A DNA stretch of 64,000 nucleotides, from NCBI GenBank assembly GCA_937915785.1, contig CALGGY010000027.1, forward strand, positions 19,459 through 83,458, given 5' to 3'. Both the position numbers and the translations under genes were made by a program. Of this stretch, positions 7,326 through 14,862 are shown one piece after another. The notes under the pieces are model-generated. The model saw nothing but the letters and a program-made list of their open reading frames with translations. It ran no database searches and had not been told where the DNA came from. Origin of the DNA: an uncultured Bacteroidales bacterium (GTDB lineage: Bacteria; Bacteroidota; Bacteroidia; Bacteroidales; P3). How positions within the stretch are numbered: position 1 is the first letter of the stretch; the number at the start of each line of letters is the position of its first letter.

Positions 7326-7622
7326 ATGAAAGACACTAATCACAGCGACATAGTGCGTGAGGTTATGGAGAGCATAACACCGTTGGAACGCTCAACAAGC
7401 GACTTGACCGATGGAATTGCCGCCCGTATCGACAGCGTGATGAAACGCAAGGGTATAAGCAAAGGTCAACTTGCCAAGATGACCGGACACCGCCCTTCGG
7501 AAGTTACAAGGTGGCTCGGAGGAGGGCATAATTTCACCTGCAAAACCATAGCCGCCATTTCACAAGCACTGGGAGAGGATATAGTCAAAGTTGTAAAACC
7601 GCACCAGAGGCGGAACAAATAA
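7326..7622 (+). CDS. XRE-family HTH regulator (antitoxin-like)
   Basis: A 98-residue protein whose second half (about residues 38-90) is a five-helix XRE/cI-type HTH: RIDSVMKRKGISKGQLAKMTGHRPSEVTRWLGGG with the recognition helix in PSEVTRWL. The N-terminal extension is like that of HigA/antitoxin-type regulators, but no toxin-like frame lies next to it. It has a strong promoter and operator-like repeats just upstream. It converges with a second HTH gene across a shared terminator. It probably controls the accessory cassette or its own expression. Confidence 0.8.
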   Translation: MKDTNHSDIVREVMESITPLERSTSDLTDGIAARIDSVMKRKGISKGQLAKMTGHRPSEVTRWLGGGHNFTCKTIAAISQALGEDIVKVVKPHQRRNK

Positions 7623-7664
7623 CAATCCCCACACCCCACACCCCATCACTGACAATACTAACAC

Positions 7665-7687
7665 AGCCGCCTTTGAGCGGCTTTTTC
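7665..7687 (+). terminator. Shared terminator between convergent HTH genes
   Basis: AGCCGC (7665-7670), a six-base loop and GCGGCT (7677-7682), then TTTTT. It follows the plus-strand HTH gene. On the minus strand the stem is not followed by a clear T-run, so it works mainly on the plus strand. Confidence 0.75.
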
Positions 7688-7734
7688 CGTTTCATGGCGT
7701 TTTGGATTTCACATAGTGAGCCTTATCCGCTCCA

Positions 7735-8049
7735 TCACTTCTGCGGTTGTTCATCCTCATCTCCCCTTGCGTACAGGTGTATTTTGCCGCCGCAATTCGG
7801 GCAGCGGAGATAGGTGACTTCTTTCGTCTCTATTCGGGGGATTATCTCGTCCGTCTCGCTCAACAGTTCCGACAGCGACACCCCCAAGCCACCGGCGATT
7901 TTAGCAATTGTTTTTAGTGCCGGATTGCCGTCTGGTCGTAATGATACATTAAGAGCATTTTCTGTTATGCCGATTTTTATTGCTAATTCTTTTTGTGTTG
8001 TGCCTTGTAACTTGCACAGTGCTTTCACTTTGTTTCTTATGTCTATCAT
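7735..8049 (-). CDS. XRE-family HTH repressor with C-terminal zinc ribbon
   Basis: A 104-residue protein. Residues about 5-65 are a cI/XRE HTH (VKALCKLQGTTQKELAIKIGITENALNVSL, then LKTIAKIAGGLGVSLSELL). The C-terminus carries CPNCGG, one half of a zinc knuckle in a short ribbon. The start is set at MIDIRNK (8049). The longer in-frame extension to 8136 is low-complexity sequence covering the promoter region. It is divergent from the DUF2693-amidoligase operon, and an inverted repeat overlaps the -33 box of that operon. That is the geometry of a repressor controlling the operon, like a phage immunity switch but inside the structural genes. Confidence 0.82.
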   Translation of the reverse strand: MIDIRNKVKALCKLQGTTQKELAIKIGITENALNVSLRPDGNPALKTIAKIAGGLGVSLSELLSETDEIIPRIETKEVTYLRCPNCGGKIHLYARGDEDEQPQK

Positions 8050-8244
8050 TTGTATATAGTTTAAAGTTTTTGCAAAAATACAAATATTACAGCAAAAAAC
8101 AAAGAAAAAAATTAAAAAAGTATTCAAAAAACACAAAGAAAAAGCAATTTTATTTGTTAAAAATCAAAGTCAAACACAAATTACAATATGTTAATATAAA
8201 ATAAAATATAATTTTTACAATGTTAAACTTTGAAAATAATTACA

Positions 8245-8282
8245 ATTTAGTTTTGCTAAATCAAAAATAAAGCGTAATTTTG
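8245..8282 (+). promoter_or_regulatory. Promoter with overlapping operator for the amidoligase operon
   Basis: TTTG (8252-8255), 19 bases, then TAATTTTG (8275-8282) is a full promoter match, 58 bases before the ATG at 8341. ATTTAG (8245-8250) and CTAAAT (8256-8261) form an inverted repeat whose loop is exactly the -33 box, so bound protein would block RNA polymerase. The rest of 8050-8340 is AT-rich and holds a TATTTTTG box for the minus-strand HTH gene but no other gene. Confidence 0.65.
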
Positions 8283-8340
8283 TGGCACAAATTAAAAGTA
8301 AAAACAAAGAATATAGTAACAATAAAAAAACACAAAGAAA

Positions 8341-8670
8341 ATGAAAACGACAAAAGAAACATTAAAAGGCATCATGCTGCTGGCATGGCAGTTTATAAAA
8401 AGAAACGGCTACACAAAGAGTGAGGCGTTGAAATGCGCATGGGCTAACTTCAAGCTCAAAGCAAAGATGAAAAATCAGATAGTAAAATTCTACTTTCAAA
8501 AGGTAGATGGCAGTATTCGCGAGGCATACGGCACACTTGCAGAAAACATGCTGCCTGCAACACAAGGCACAGGCCGCAGGGCGAACGACACACTGCAAAC
8601 ATACTACGACACAGAAAAACAAGAATACAGGTGTTTCAAAAAGGCAAATCTACTGAGTATAAACATTTAA
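8341..8670 (+). CDS. DUF2693-like small protein (SH3-like)
   Basis: A 109-residue protein. The first half is a basic helix pair (MLLAWQFIKRNGYTKSEALKCAWANFKLK) and the second half a small beta-rich domain (VKFYFQKVDGSIREAYGTL) resembling DUF2693/SH3-like proteins common on Bacteroides mobile elements. The role of the family is unknown to me. It is the first gene of the operon driven by the 8252-8282 promoter, followed by a membrane peptide, the amidoligase and the amidotransferase. Confidence 0.65.
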   Translation: MKTTKETLKGIMLLAWQFIKRNGYTKSEALKCAWANFKLKAKMKNQIVKFYFQKVDGSIREAYGTLAENMLPATQGTGRRANDTLQTYYDTEKQEYRCFKKANLLSINI

Positions 8671-8682
8671 ACAGTCAAAAAG

Positions 8683-8778
8683 ATGATATTGAACTACATT
8701 ATAGACCTTGCGGGGCTTGCGGTAATAACATACTGCATAGTGACAATGATAAAAGAACACAAACAAGAAAACAAATAA
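8683..8778 (+). CDS. 31-residue membrane peptide
   Basis: The frame encodes MILNYIIDLAGLAVITYCIV, continuing with TMIKEHKQENK. It is a single hydrophobic helix followed by a charged C-terminal tail, predicted with the N-terminus out or in the membrane and the tail in the cytoplasm. Spacing of 12 bases from the upstream gene and 26 to the amidoligase fits an operon member. Adjacency to an amidoligase makes it conceivable that its charged tail is a substrate or anchor; that is speculation. Confidence 0.5.
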   Translation: MILNYIIDLAGLAVITYCIVTMIKEHKQENK

Positions 8779-8804
8779 AGTAATAACATTAAAACAATAC
8801 AGAT

Positions 8805-9725
8805 ATGAAAACTTTGAACGAACAAATTGAAGAAGTGATGAACGAACGCGGCACAAAAGCCGCAAAACGCGAAAAACTGCTGAAAATCGGCATAACCAAC
8901 AACGACATTGAACAGCTGTTTTTTGTCGAAAGACAGATTGCAAAACGCAACAGGGCCGAGCAAGGCGTTGAAAGACGCAGGGCAATAGACAATATCATCA
9001 GCCGCTACACTTTCGGCGTTGAGATAGAGTGCTACGCCGTGAACAGGCAAGACGTAATAAACAAGGCCGCCGCAAAGGGTCTGACGCTGCAAAGCGAAAA
9101 CTATAATCACAGAACACGCCCACACTACAAATTGGTTAACGATGCCAGCATTATGGGGGCTAATCCGGTCGAATGTGTGTCGCCGGTGCTAAAAGGGAAA
9201 AGAGGCCTCAACAGCTTGAAAAAATGCTGTGAGGCGTTGAACGAAGTGGGCGCGATGGTCAACAAAACAACAGGTCTGCATATACATGTAGGCGGCAACA
9301 TAACCGAACAACAATATGTAAACACCTTTTCTAACTACGTTTTTTTAGAAAAGTTAATTGATACTTTTATGGCAGACAGCCGCAAAAACAACCGTTTTGC
9401 AAAATCATTACAGCCGATGGGGTTTGGGTTGTATCATTCGCAAAACAGACACGACATAAAGAGAGTGTTGATGGGCGACAGATATTACAAAGTGAATTGT
9501 CTGTCAATAGAAAGGCACGGCACAATCGAGTTTCGCCAGCACCAAGGCACCACAGATTATGAAAAAATCAGCTATTGGGCAAAGTTTTGCATCAAACTTG
9601 TCGATTGGTCGAAACAAAACAGACTTACGGCGTATGTTGCTTCAATAGACGAAATACCCTTTTTGTCCGACAGCGAAAAGGCATATTTTAAAGCAAGGGC
9701 AGAACACTTCGCTAATAACAGATAA
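8805..9725 (+). CDS. Amidoligase (COOH-NH2 ligase, Amidoligase_2 family)
   Basis: A 306-residue protein with the signature blocks of the glutamine-synthetase-fold amidoligases: GVEIEC (residues 71-76), ECVSPVLKG (123-131), GLHIHVGG (157-164) and TIEFRQHQGT (240-249). These blocks hold the acidic and His residues that bind Mg-ATP. Residues 1-65 are a charged helical extension. Family members are predicted to form amide bonds between carboxylates and amines in peptides or cell-wall components. The next gene is a glutamine amidotransferase, a pairing noted for this family in comparative genomics. It may modify the host envelope, a phage protein or a small metabolite; the substrate is unknown. 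All key motifs appear intact. Confidence 0.85.
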   Translation: MKTLNEQIEEVMNERGTKAAKREKLLKIGITNNDIEQLFFVERQIAKRNRAEQGVERRRAIDNIISRYTFGVEIECYAVNRQDVINKAAAKGLTLQSENYNHRTRPHYKLVNDASIMGANPVECVSPVLKGKRGLNSLKKCCEALNEVGAMVNKTTGLHIHVGGNITEQQYVNTFSNYVFLEKLIDTFMADSRKNNRFAKSLQPMGFGLYHSQNRHDIKRVLMGDRYYKVNCLSIERHGTIEFRQHQGTTDYEKISYWAKFCIKLVDWSKQNRLTAYVASIDEIPFLSDSEKAYFKARAEHFANNR

Positions 9726-9752
9726 CAAGGTAACCATTAAAACGACAGAAAT

Positions 9753-10280
9753 ATGTGTTGTATATTGTACATACCCAAGGGCGTTGAAACGCCCACAAAA
9801 GAAGAACTTTTCAGCGTTTTTTTGCACAACCGCGACGGGTGCGGATTTGCCGACAGCGACGGCAACGGCTACAAAACACTATCCTTCGACAAGTTTATAA
9901 AAGAGCTTGAAAAACGCAAGATAACAGCCGCTTGCATTGTGCATTTCAGATACGCCACACACGGCAGTATCAAGCCCAAAAACTGCCACCCTTTCACCGA
10001 CAAAGAGACGGGTATAGTTTTCGCGCACAACGGCGTTTTGCCGATTGTTTCGCACAATGATATGACCGACAGCGAAATATTTTTCAGAGAGCGTTTTTTG
10101 CCAAAACTCAAAGAACAGGGCAACGACTACGACAGCGAGGCGTTATGGCGGTACACCGACAATCAAAGAGGCGGCTCAAGGTTCATATTTATGCGAGGCG
10201 ATGAAGTGCGTTTGATGGGCAAGTGGCACGAGATTGACGGCGTTTTCTACTCAAATCTTAACTGGTGCTATTATAGATAG
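9753..10280 (+). CDS. Class II glutamine amidotransferase-like protein
   Basis: A 175-residue protein of the N-terminal nucleophile amidotransferase fold. Cys2 would become the catalytic N-terminal residue after Met removal (MCCILYIPKG). Supporting motifs are HFRYATHGS (64-72), CHPF (78-81) and AHNG (91-94), all typical of GATase II domains. It is the length of a single domain, with no synthetase partner fused. It follows the amidoligase by 27 bases and ends the operon before a strong terminator. It could supply ammonia from glutamine to the amidoligase, or hydrolyse a gamma-glutamyl amide. Confidence 0.82.
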   Translation: MCCILYIPKGVETPTKEELFSVFLHNRDGCGFADSDGNGYKTLSFDKFIKELEKRKITAACIVHFRYATHGSIKPKNCHPFTDKETGIVFAHNGVLPIVSHNDMTDSEIFFRERFLPKLKEQGNDYDSEALWRYTDNQRGGSRFIFMRGDEVRLMGKWHEIDGVFYSNLNWCYYR

Positions 10281-10310
10281 TTGTTTTCATAATCTTTATT
10301 GTTTTGGATT

Positions 10311-10337
10311 GGCGGGTGTGAAACCCGCCATTTTTTT
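10311..10337 (+). terminator. Strong terminator after amidoligase operon
   Basis: GGCGGGT (10311-10317), loop GTGAA, ACCCGCC (10323-10329), then A and seven T. It is the clearest intrinsic terminator in the prophage and closes the cassette. Confidence 0.85.
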
Positions 10338-10366
10338 CTTTTTCAGACCCCTTGCGGGCGATCTTT

Positions 10367-10392
10367 GCACTTAATCGGTTAAGTGCTTTTTT
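10367..10392 (+). terminator. Second tandem terminator
   Basis: GCACTTAA, loop TCGG, TTAAGTGC form an eight-pair stem followed by TTTTTT, only 30 bases after the previous terminator. A TACTTTTG box (10430-10437) then precedes the scaffold gene, so capsid expression restarts here. Confidence 0.8.
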
Positions 10393-10454
10393 CGGACAGC
10401 CAAAACGCAAATAACACGCCTTTTTGGTGTACTTTTGCAAAAAAAAATATATAT

Positions 10455-11246
10455 ATGAAAGAAAAAGTTTTTAACGGCTTAAAACAGGCGTATGCCCCGC
10501 TTGGGTTAGGCGACACATTCCTTTCGGGACTTGCCGACATGATAGTTGCAACGACGCAGGTAACGGACGAAAATTTGCAGGGTATTATAGCAGGTCAGAA
10601 AGCATTTTTGGAGACTATGCAGAAAACCAACGACAAGAGGGTTCAAGAGGCTATTGGCAAAGCCACCCGCGAAAGCGAGGACAACGCCAAGAAGCTGAAA
10701 GAGGAACACGAAAAAGCCATTGCCGACAAGATGAAACAAATTGCCGAGCTGGAAGCCAAACTATCCTCCCCGACACCTCCCGTTGAACCTCCCAAGCCAC
10801 CGAAAGCCGATGACGTGCCGGAATGGTACAAGCGCGAAAAAGCTGAACGCGAAAAACGTGAGCAGGAATGGAAACAGCAGCTCCAGAGCCTGAGCGAGGC
10901 AAAAGCCGCCACCGAAGCGGAAATGCAGAAAATCAAGGATGAGAAAAGCCGTCAGGACAAAGAGCGGGCAGCGGCAGAGCGCACAAAACACATCTCCGAA
11001 AAAGCCTTGGAGAAAGGCATACCGCAATGGATGGTCAATCACGGTTTCGCCGACATTCCGCAGGATGCCGACGACAAAAAGATTGACGAAATCCTTTCCG
11101 GATATGCCCAGGAAATCCAGGCGAACTTTCTGCCGGCAAAGGGAGCGACGCCACAGTTTGACGGAAAAACGGCCACAAAAGCCGAGACCGATGCAATAGT
11201 GGCGAAACTTTTCCCCGACGCGCAGAGGAATGAACAAAAAAAGTAA
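10455..11246 (+). CDS. Probable capsid scaffold protein
   Basis: A 263-residue protein with a long charged coiled-coil middle (about residues 60-185, KATRESEDNAKKLKEEHEK and similar), a Pro-rich break (SSPTPPVEPPKPPKADD), and a compact helical C-terminal part. Placed directly before the decoration and major capsid genes, it matches the usual scaffold position and composition. No protease motif is visible, and no separate prohead protease lies nearby. The ATG at 10455 was chosen because the upstream in-frame codons overlap the promoter. Confidence 0.65.
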   Translation: MKEKVFNGLKQAYAPLGLGDTFLSGLADMIVATTQVTDENLQGIIAGQKAFLETMQKTNDKRVQEAIGKATRESEDNAKKLKEEHEKAIADKMKQIAELEAKLSSPTPPVEPPKPPKADDVPEWYKREKAEREKREQEWKQQLQSLSEAKAATEAEMQKIKDEKSRQDKERAAAERTKHISEKALEKGIPQWMVNHGFADIPQDADDKKIDEILSGYAQEIQANFLPAKGATPQFDGKTATKAETDAIVAKLFPDAQRNEQKK

Positions 11247-11268
11247 AACCAAAAAAAGACAAAAAAAA

Positions 11269-12036
11269 ATGAGCAATTACGCAAAATTTAATAAAGAGGA
11301 AATCCAAGTCCTCGCAGGGAAAGACGGAGTTATACTCTGCAAGCACATCGCAGGACTCACAAGCGGGCGTGTCCTTGACATGACGGACAACTCCGAAAAA
11401 GTCATCCCCTGCGGACTTCCCATCGCCACCGACGGAAAAGGCAGTTACAAACCGATATTCCCAGTGGACGATGCCGCCAACGGCGGATTTGTGTTGCCGG
11501 AAGGCTATCACTATGCCGGTCTTTGCGGCGCAACAGAGCTTGCCACCAAACCTGTTTCCGTTGTTACCGCAGGCGTGTTCAACGAGGAGGCTCTACTCGC
11601 AAACCTCAAGCAGGTGTGCCCAACCCCCAACCGTGTGCTGACACTCTCCGACCTGACAGCCATAAAATCGGCTCTGCCGCATCTTATTTTTGAACATGAC
11701 GAGGCAGGCGACGCAACCATTACCACATTGACAGGACTTGTCTATATCTACGACGAGACGAGTTTCAACGCAAACTTCGCGAAACTGAGCGACTATTATG
11801 CGCAAAACCCCACTGCCGGTGGCTACGACGGCAACTATCCCGGTGTGAAGTGGATTGTGGCCAACTTCAGCGGTTTGTCGGGTACTATGGTGATAGCCTA
11901 CGACGGTGTTGTAAAGGCCACACTGCCGGGCATAACCACAACCAGCACTTATGTCATAATAGACCCTCTTTCAGACCTCGGTGTCGCCTATACGGATTTC
12001 AACCTGTCAAAAGTTCTCATAACTGTTGGAGCTTAG
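11269..12036 (+). CDS. Head decoration/fiber-like protein
   Basis: A 255-residue protein between scaffold and major capsid. The first 90 residues are beta-rich (TDGKGSYKPIFPVDDAANGGFVLPEG) and resemble head-decoration proteins. The rest, with repeated Gly/Thr strands (SGLSGTMVIAYDGVVKATLPG), resembles an exposed domain. I set the start at 11269, after a run of A residues. An in-frame ATG at 11230 would add 13 very basic residues and overlap the scaffold gene, and cannot be excluded. Confidence 0.55.
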   Translation: MSNYAKFNKEEIQVLAGKDGVILCKHIAGLTSGRVLDMTDNSEKVIPCGLPIATDGKGSYKPIFPVDDAANGGFVLPEGYHYAGLCGATELATKPVSVVTAGVFNEEALLANLKQVCPTPNRVLTLSDLTAIKSALPHLIFEHDEAGDATITTLTGLVYIYDETSFNANFAKLSDYYAQNPTAGGYDGNYPGVKWIVANFSGLSGTMVIAYDGVVKATLPGITTTSTYVIIDPLSDLGVAYTDFNLSKVLITVGA

Positions 12037-12074
12037 TTCAAATGATTGTCTAACCTGAAAAAACACAAAAAAAT

Positions 12075-13160
12075 ATGGCAACAAAATCTCTTTTCCCACA
12101 ATATGTGGACAAATATTTTCCGAGCTACGTCGCTTCTGTATCCGAGAAGTTGAACGGACGCAGTCTCAACAACCAGATACCATTTCTTTTCCCGGACATG
12201 CTCACCCCACGGTTTTCCGCCGATGGCCGCTGGGAGGCAATCTCGGCTTCTTACACGCAAGTAACCGCCGATGTGGTGGCGCTGGGTTCCCCCGTGCCGC
12301 TGAAAAGCCGCGACAGTCTTCGCACCCTTGTAGGCGACATACCGAAAATCGCTGTGAAACGCTCGTTGAATGAGGTGGAGCTGAAAAACATAGACACTAT
12401 GATAGCACAGAACCGCCCGGAAGCTGACATCGTGAACCGCATTTTTTCCGACATCCCCTTTGTCATAAACGCTGTGGACGAAAGAATCGAGGATTTGTTC
12501 CTCTCCCTGCTGTCGAAAGGCGAGGGTATGGCTACGGACAACAACAATTTCGCGATACGTTTCGGGCTGTCCTACCCCACTGGCAACCAAAGCGGTGTCC
12601 GCAAGGTTTGGAGCGACAGCTCCGCTGTTCCCGTGGATGACATTCAGGACATCATGGACAAGGCCGAGAAGACAGGCGGAGCGCGTTTCTGCTACACCGA
12701 CGACACAGCGTTGAAAGCCATGTACACCAACACTCAAGTGCGGGGATTATTCGGATTCCAGCAGAACTATGTGGGTGGCGGCTCCAACGTGCCCAACCTT
12801 TCTTTCATGCAACTGCAGCAGGTGTTTATGAACATGTGGGGCATACAGCTTGTAAGAGTGGCGCGCACCACCTACACCGAGACCAACGGAATGGTGAATA
12901 CCCATAAGGCGTGGAAAGACGGCACTATGGTGTTCACCCGTGACGCACGTGTCGGCGACTTGGTTTACACTTCCACCGTTGAGGAAAGCCGCCCTGTGGC
13001 AGGCGTGGCCTATCAGATGGCAAATCCCTACTGCCTCGTGTCGCAATACAGCGAGCAGGAGCCTTATGTGGAGTTCACCAAAGCGCAGGCCATGGTTGTT
13101 CCCATTGTAAACAACGTGGACGCCATCTATACATTGGACACCAAAACCGCCAACGCATGA
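12075..13160 (+). CDS. Major capsid protein
   Basis: A 361-residue protein whose size, position and composition fit an HK97-fold major capsid protein of the phage E-like type: an N-terminal helical arm, a DIPFVINAVDERIEDLF helix, and a C-terminal beta-rich A domain ending in TKAQAMVVPIVNNVDAIYTLDTK. The MCP gene follows scaffold and decoration genes in canonical order, and overlaps the next small gene by four bases. The fold is inferred, not demonstrable from motif residues. Confidence 0.8.
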   Translation: MATKSLFPQYVDKYFPSYVASVSEKLNGRSLNNQIPFLFPDMLTPRFSADGRWEAISASYTQVTADVVALGSPVPLKSRDSLRTLVGDIPKIAVKRSLNEVELKNIDTMIAQNRPEADIVNRIFSDIPFVINAVDERIEDLFLSLLSKGEGMATDNNNFAIRFGLSYPTGNQSGVRKVWSDSSAVPVDDIQDIMDKAEKTGGARFCYTDDTALKAMYTNTQVRGLFGFQQNYVGGGSNVPNLSFMQLQQVFMNMWGIQLVRVARTTYTETNGMVNTHKAWKDGTMVFTRDARVGDLVYTSTVEESRPVAGVAYQMANPYCLVSQYSEQEPYVEFTKAQAMVVPIVNNVDAIYTLDTKTANA

Positions 13161-13399
13161 AAACAGTAAGATTCACTGCCGAGTGCAGGGACAAGTTTGA
13201 CTTTTCGCATGTTTTCCGCATTGGCGAGGAAGTGTCGTTTGACGATGACCGAGCCGATGACGTAGTAGGCAGGGGGTTGGCCGTAATGGCCAACTCCGTG
13301 CCTGCGAAAAACATGAAAAAAGCCGAAGAAACGAAAGAAGTTCAGGAGATAAAGAAAAGCACCAAGAAAAAAGCCAAAGTGAGCGATGACCAACCTTGA
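13157..13399 (+). CDS. Small phage head protein, unknown
   Basis: An 80-residue protein with an N-terminal beta portion (FTAECRDKFDFSHVFRIGEEVSFDDDRA) and a Lys-rich C-terminal tail (KKSTKKKAKV). It is coupled to the capsid gene by an ATGA overlap and overlaps the next gene by 14 bases. The position suggests a head-completion or accessory head protein. Confidence 0.55.
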   Translation: MKTVRFTAECRDKFDFSHVFRIGEEVSFDDDRADDVVGRGLAVMANSVPAKNMKKAEETKEVQEIKKSTKKKAKVSDDQP

Positions 13400-13715
13400 A
13401 GCTTTGAAAGCCAGAGTGAACTATCCTCTATCCGACAGCCAAGCGAAAGAAAAGCTTGTTGGCCGCGGCGTGGATATTGACGACGATTTCACACAGAGCG
13501 TTGCCAAAAGCAAAGCCTTTCAACTGGCCTACGCCGACACACTGCGTTTCATCATCACGATGGTGAACCTGTCCCAGGGCGGAAGCGTAACGGCGCAGAA
13601 CACAAGCGGCATAAGGGGTACTGCCAACGCCATATACAAGAAATATGGCGAGGCGCTCATCGGCGAGACGGGCGACACGATTTCGGAGTTGAAGGACATA
13701 TCACACATGTGGTAA
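13386..13715 (+). CDS. Head-tail connector-like protein (DUF6706-like)
   Basis: A 109-residue helical protein in the usual place of the gp6/gp15-type adaptor between capsid and tail-completion genes (KARVNYPLSDSQAKEKLVGRGVDID). I associate it with DUF6706-like proteins of Bacteroides phages, from memory rather than by search. It likely sits on the portal to join the tail. Confidence 0.5.
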   Translation: MTNLEALKARVNYPLSDSQAKEKLVGRGVDIDDDFTQSVAKSKAFQLAYADTLRFIITMVNLSQGGSVTAQNTSGIRGTANAIYKKYGEALIGETGDTISELKDISHMW

Positions 13716-13718
13716 ATT

Positions 13719-14051
13719 ATGCAGATATTTCCCAACGGATATATGAAATACAGGCTGGCGGACAGGGGAAACGACCTTGACGATAACGGATATGCCGTGT
13801 CGGACACGGGATTTTCCGGTGAGTGCCGCTGCACCATCACCGTCATAACCGACAACCGGAAGGGCAGGTACGATGACGGGCAATACCGCAACGCCAGCTA
13901 CAGCATAACCTGCAACATGGAAGACGTGTCCGACACTTTCAACCCCACGGCGGTAAGTCTGACGCACGACAACAAAGGCAATCTTGGAGTGTTTCAGGTG
14001 CAGAGGGTGGAGTATTACAACCTAACCGGAACAATAGAAGTATGGGTATAA
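13719..14051 (+). CDS. Head-tail joining protein candidate
   Basis: A 110-residue beta-rich protein with repeated Tyr/Asn-containing strands (DRGNDLDDNGYAVSDTGFSG, IEVWV at the C-terminus). No domain recognised. Its position between connector and HK97 gp10-like genes suggests a head-closure (stopper) protein. It overlaps the next gene by ten bases. Confidence 0.5.
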   Translation: MQIFPNGYMKYRLADRGNDLDDNGYAVSDTGFSGECRCTITVITDNRKGRYDDGQYRNASYSITCNMEDVSDTFNPTAVSLTHDNKGNLGVFQVQRVEYYNLTGTIEVWV

Positions 14052-14437
14052 CGATAGAAAGCAGTCTTGACAAGCGTTTTGCCGAGATACGGCAGAAAAT
14101 ACAGACCTGTTCCACCGATTATCTCAAAGAGGTGGGCGAGCGTTTGTATGCCGATGCCATAGAGAGCAAGACGTACACCGACCGCACTGGCAGGCTTACA
14201 GCCTCTATCGGTTACGGGGTGGTGCAGGACGGCAAATTGGTACACACAGGCGGTTTCGGCGGCGGAGAGGGCGGACAAGAGGGCTTGCGGACTTTGGACG
14301 ACGCCATCAGCGGTTACTCCACTCCCGGCACAACGGCACTCATACTCGTGGCGGGAATGCCATACGCAGTATATGTCTCACGCAAAGGCTACAACGTGCT
14401 TGACCACACTCGCCTTTCTATACACCAAATGCTATGA
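14042..14437 (+). CDS. HK97 gp10-like tail-completion protein
   Basis: A 131-residue protein resembling HK97 gp10: an N-terminal helical segment, then YTDRTGRLTASIGYGVVQDG, the typical 'TGxLxxSI' region, and a C-terminal part with PYAVYVSRKGYNVLDHT. These proteins join the tail tube to the head or help terminate it. It is coupled to the following gene (ATGA). Confidence 0.72.
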   Translation: MGITIESSLDKRFAEIRQKIQTCSTDYLKEVGERLYADAIESKTYTDRTGRLTASIGYGVVQDGKLVHTGGFGGGEGGQEGLRTLDDAISGYSTPGTTALILVAGMPYAVYVSRKGYNVLDHTRLSIHQML

Positions 14438-14844
14438 CGGGCGGAGAGATGGAAACATACCTGTTTGAGCGGATAAAGACGCTTGCACCGCCGATAAGCG
14501 GAAAAGTGTATTATCGCGGCACCCGACCTGTGCAGAACGACCGCAACACTGGCACAGAGGATTGTGTGGTTGCAGTAACCACCGGAACGGGTTTGCAGAT
14601 AGAAAAAGGCACATGTGTAGTGAACATATACATTCCCGACATAAGGGTGGCAAGCGGCATGTTCATTTACGACAAGAGCCGTTGCGACGCTGTGGGGAGA
14701 TGGCTCGACACCCTGCCCGACACCCTTACGGCGATGGGCGACGTGAAATTTGAGCGCAACTCCATGGTGCTGACCCTGCCCGAAGAAAACCTTAAAGAAC
14801 ATTTTGTCTCACTGAAAATGGATTTTAAATTGTTGGAAACTTAA
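14434..14844 (+). CDS. Tail terminator-like protein
   Basis: A 136-residue protein with the size and order of a phage tail terminator (gpU/gp37-like), directly before the major tail protein. The composition is mixed alpha/beta (CVVAVTTGTGLQIEKGTCVVNIYIPD). The assignment rests on synteny rather than motif. Confidence 0.55.
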   Translation: MTGGEMETYLFERIKTLAPPISGKVYYRGTRPVQNDRNTGTEDCVVAVTTGTGLQIEKGTCVVNIYIPDIRVASGMFIYDKSRCDAVGRWLDTLPDTLTAMGDVKFERNSMVLTLPEENLKEHFVSLKMDFKLLET

Positions 14845-14862
14845 ACAAGAAAGGAACAAATT

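Noticed and set aside
13386..13715. A head maturation protease among the head genes
   Set aside because: None of the small head genes or the scaffold shows a Ser-His or ClpP-like protease pattern, so none was called.
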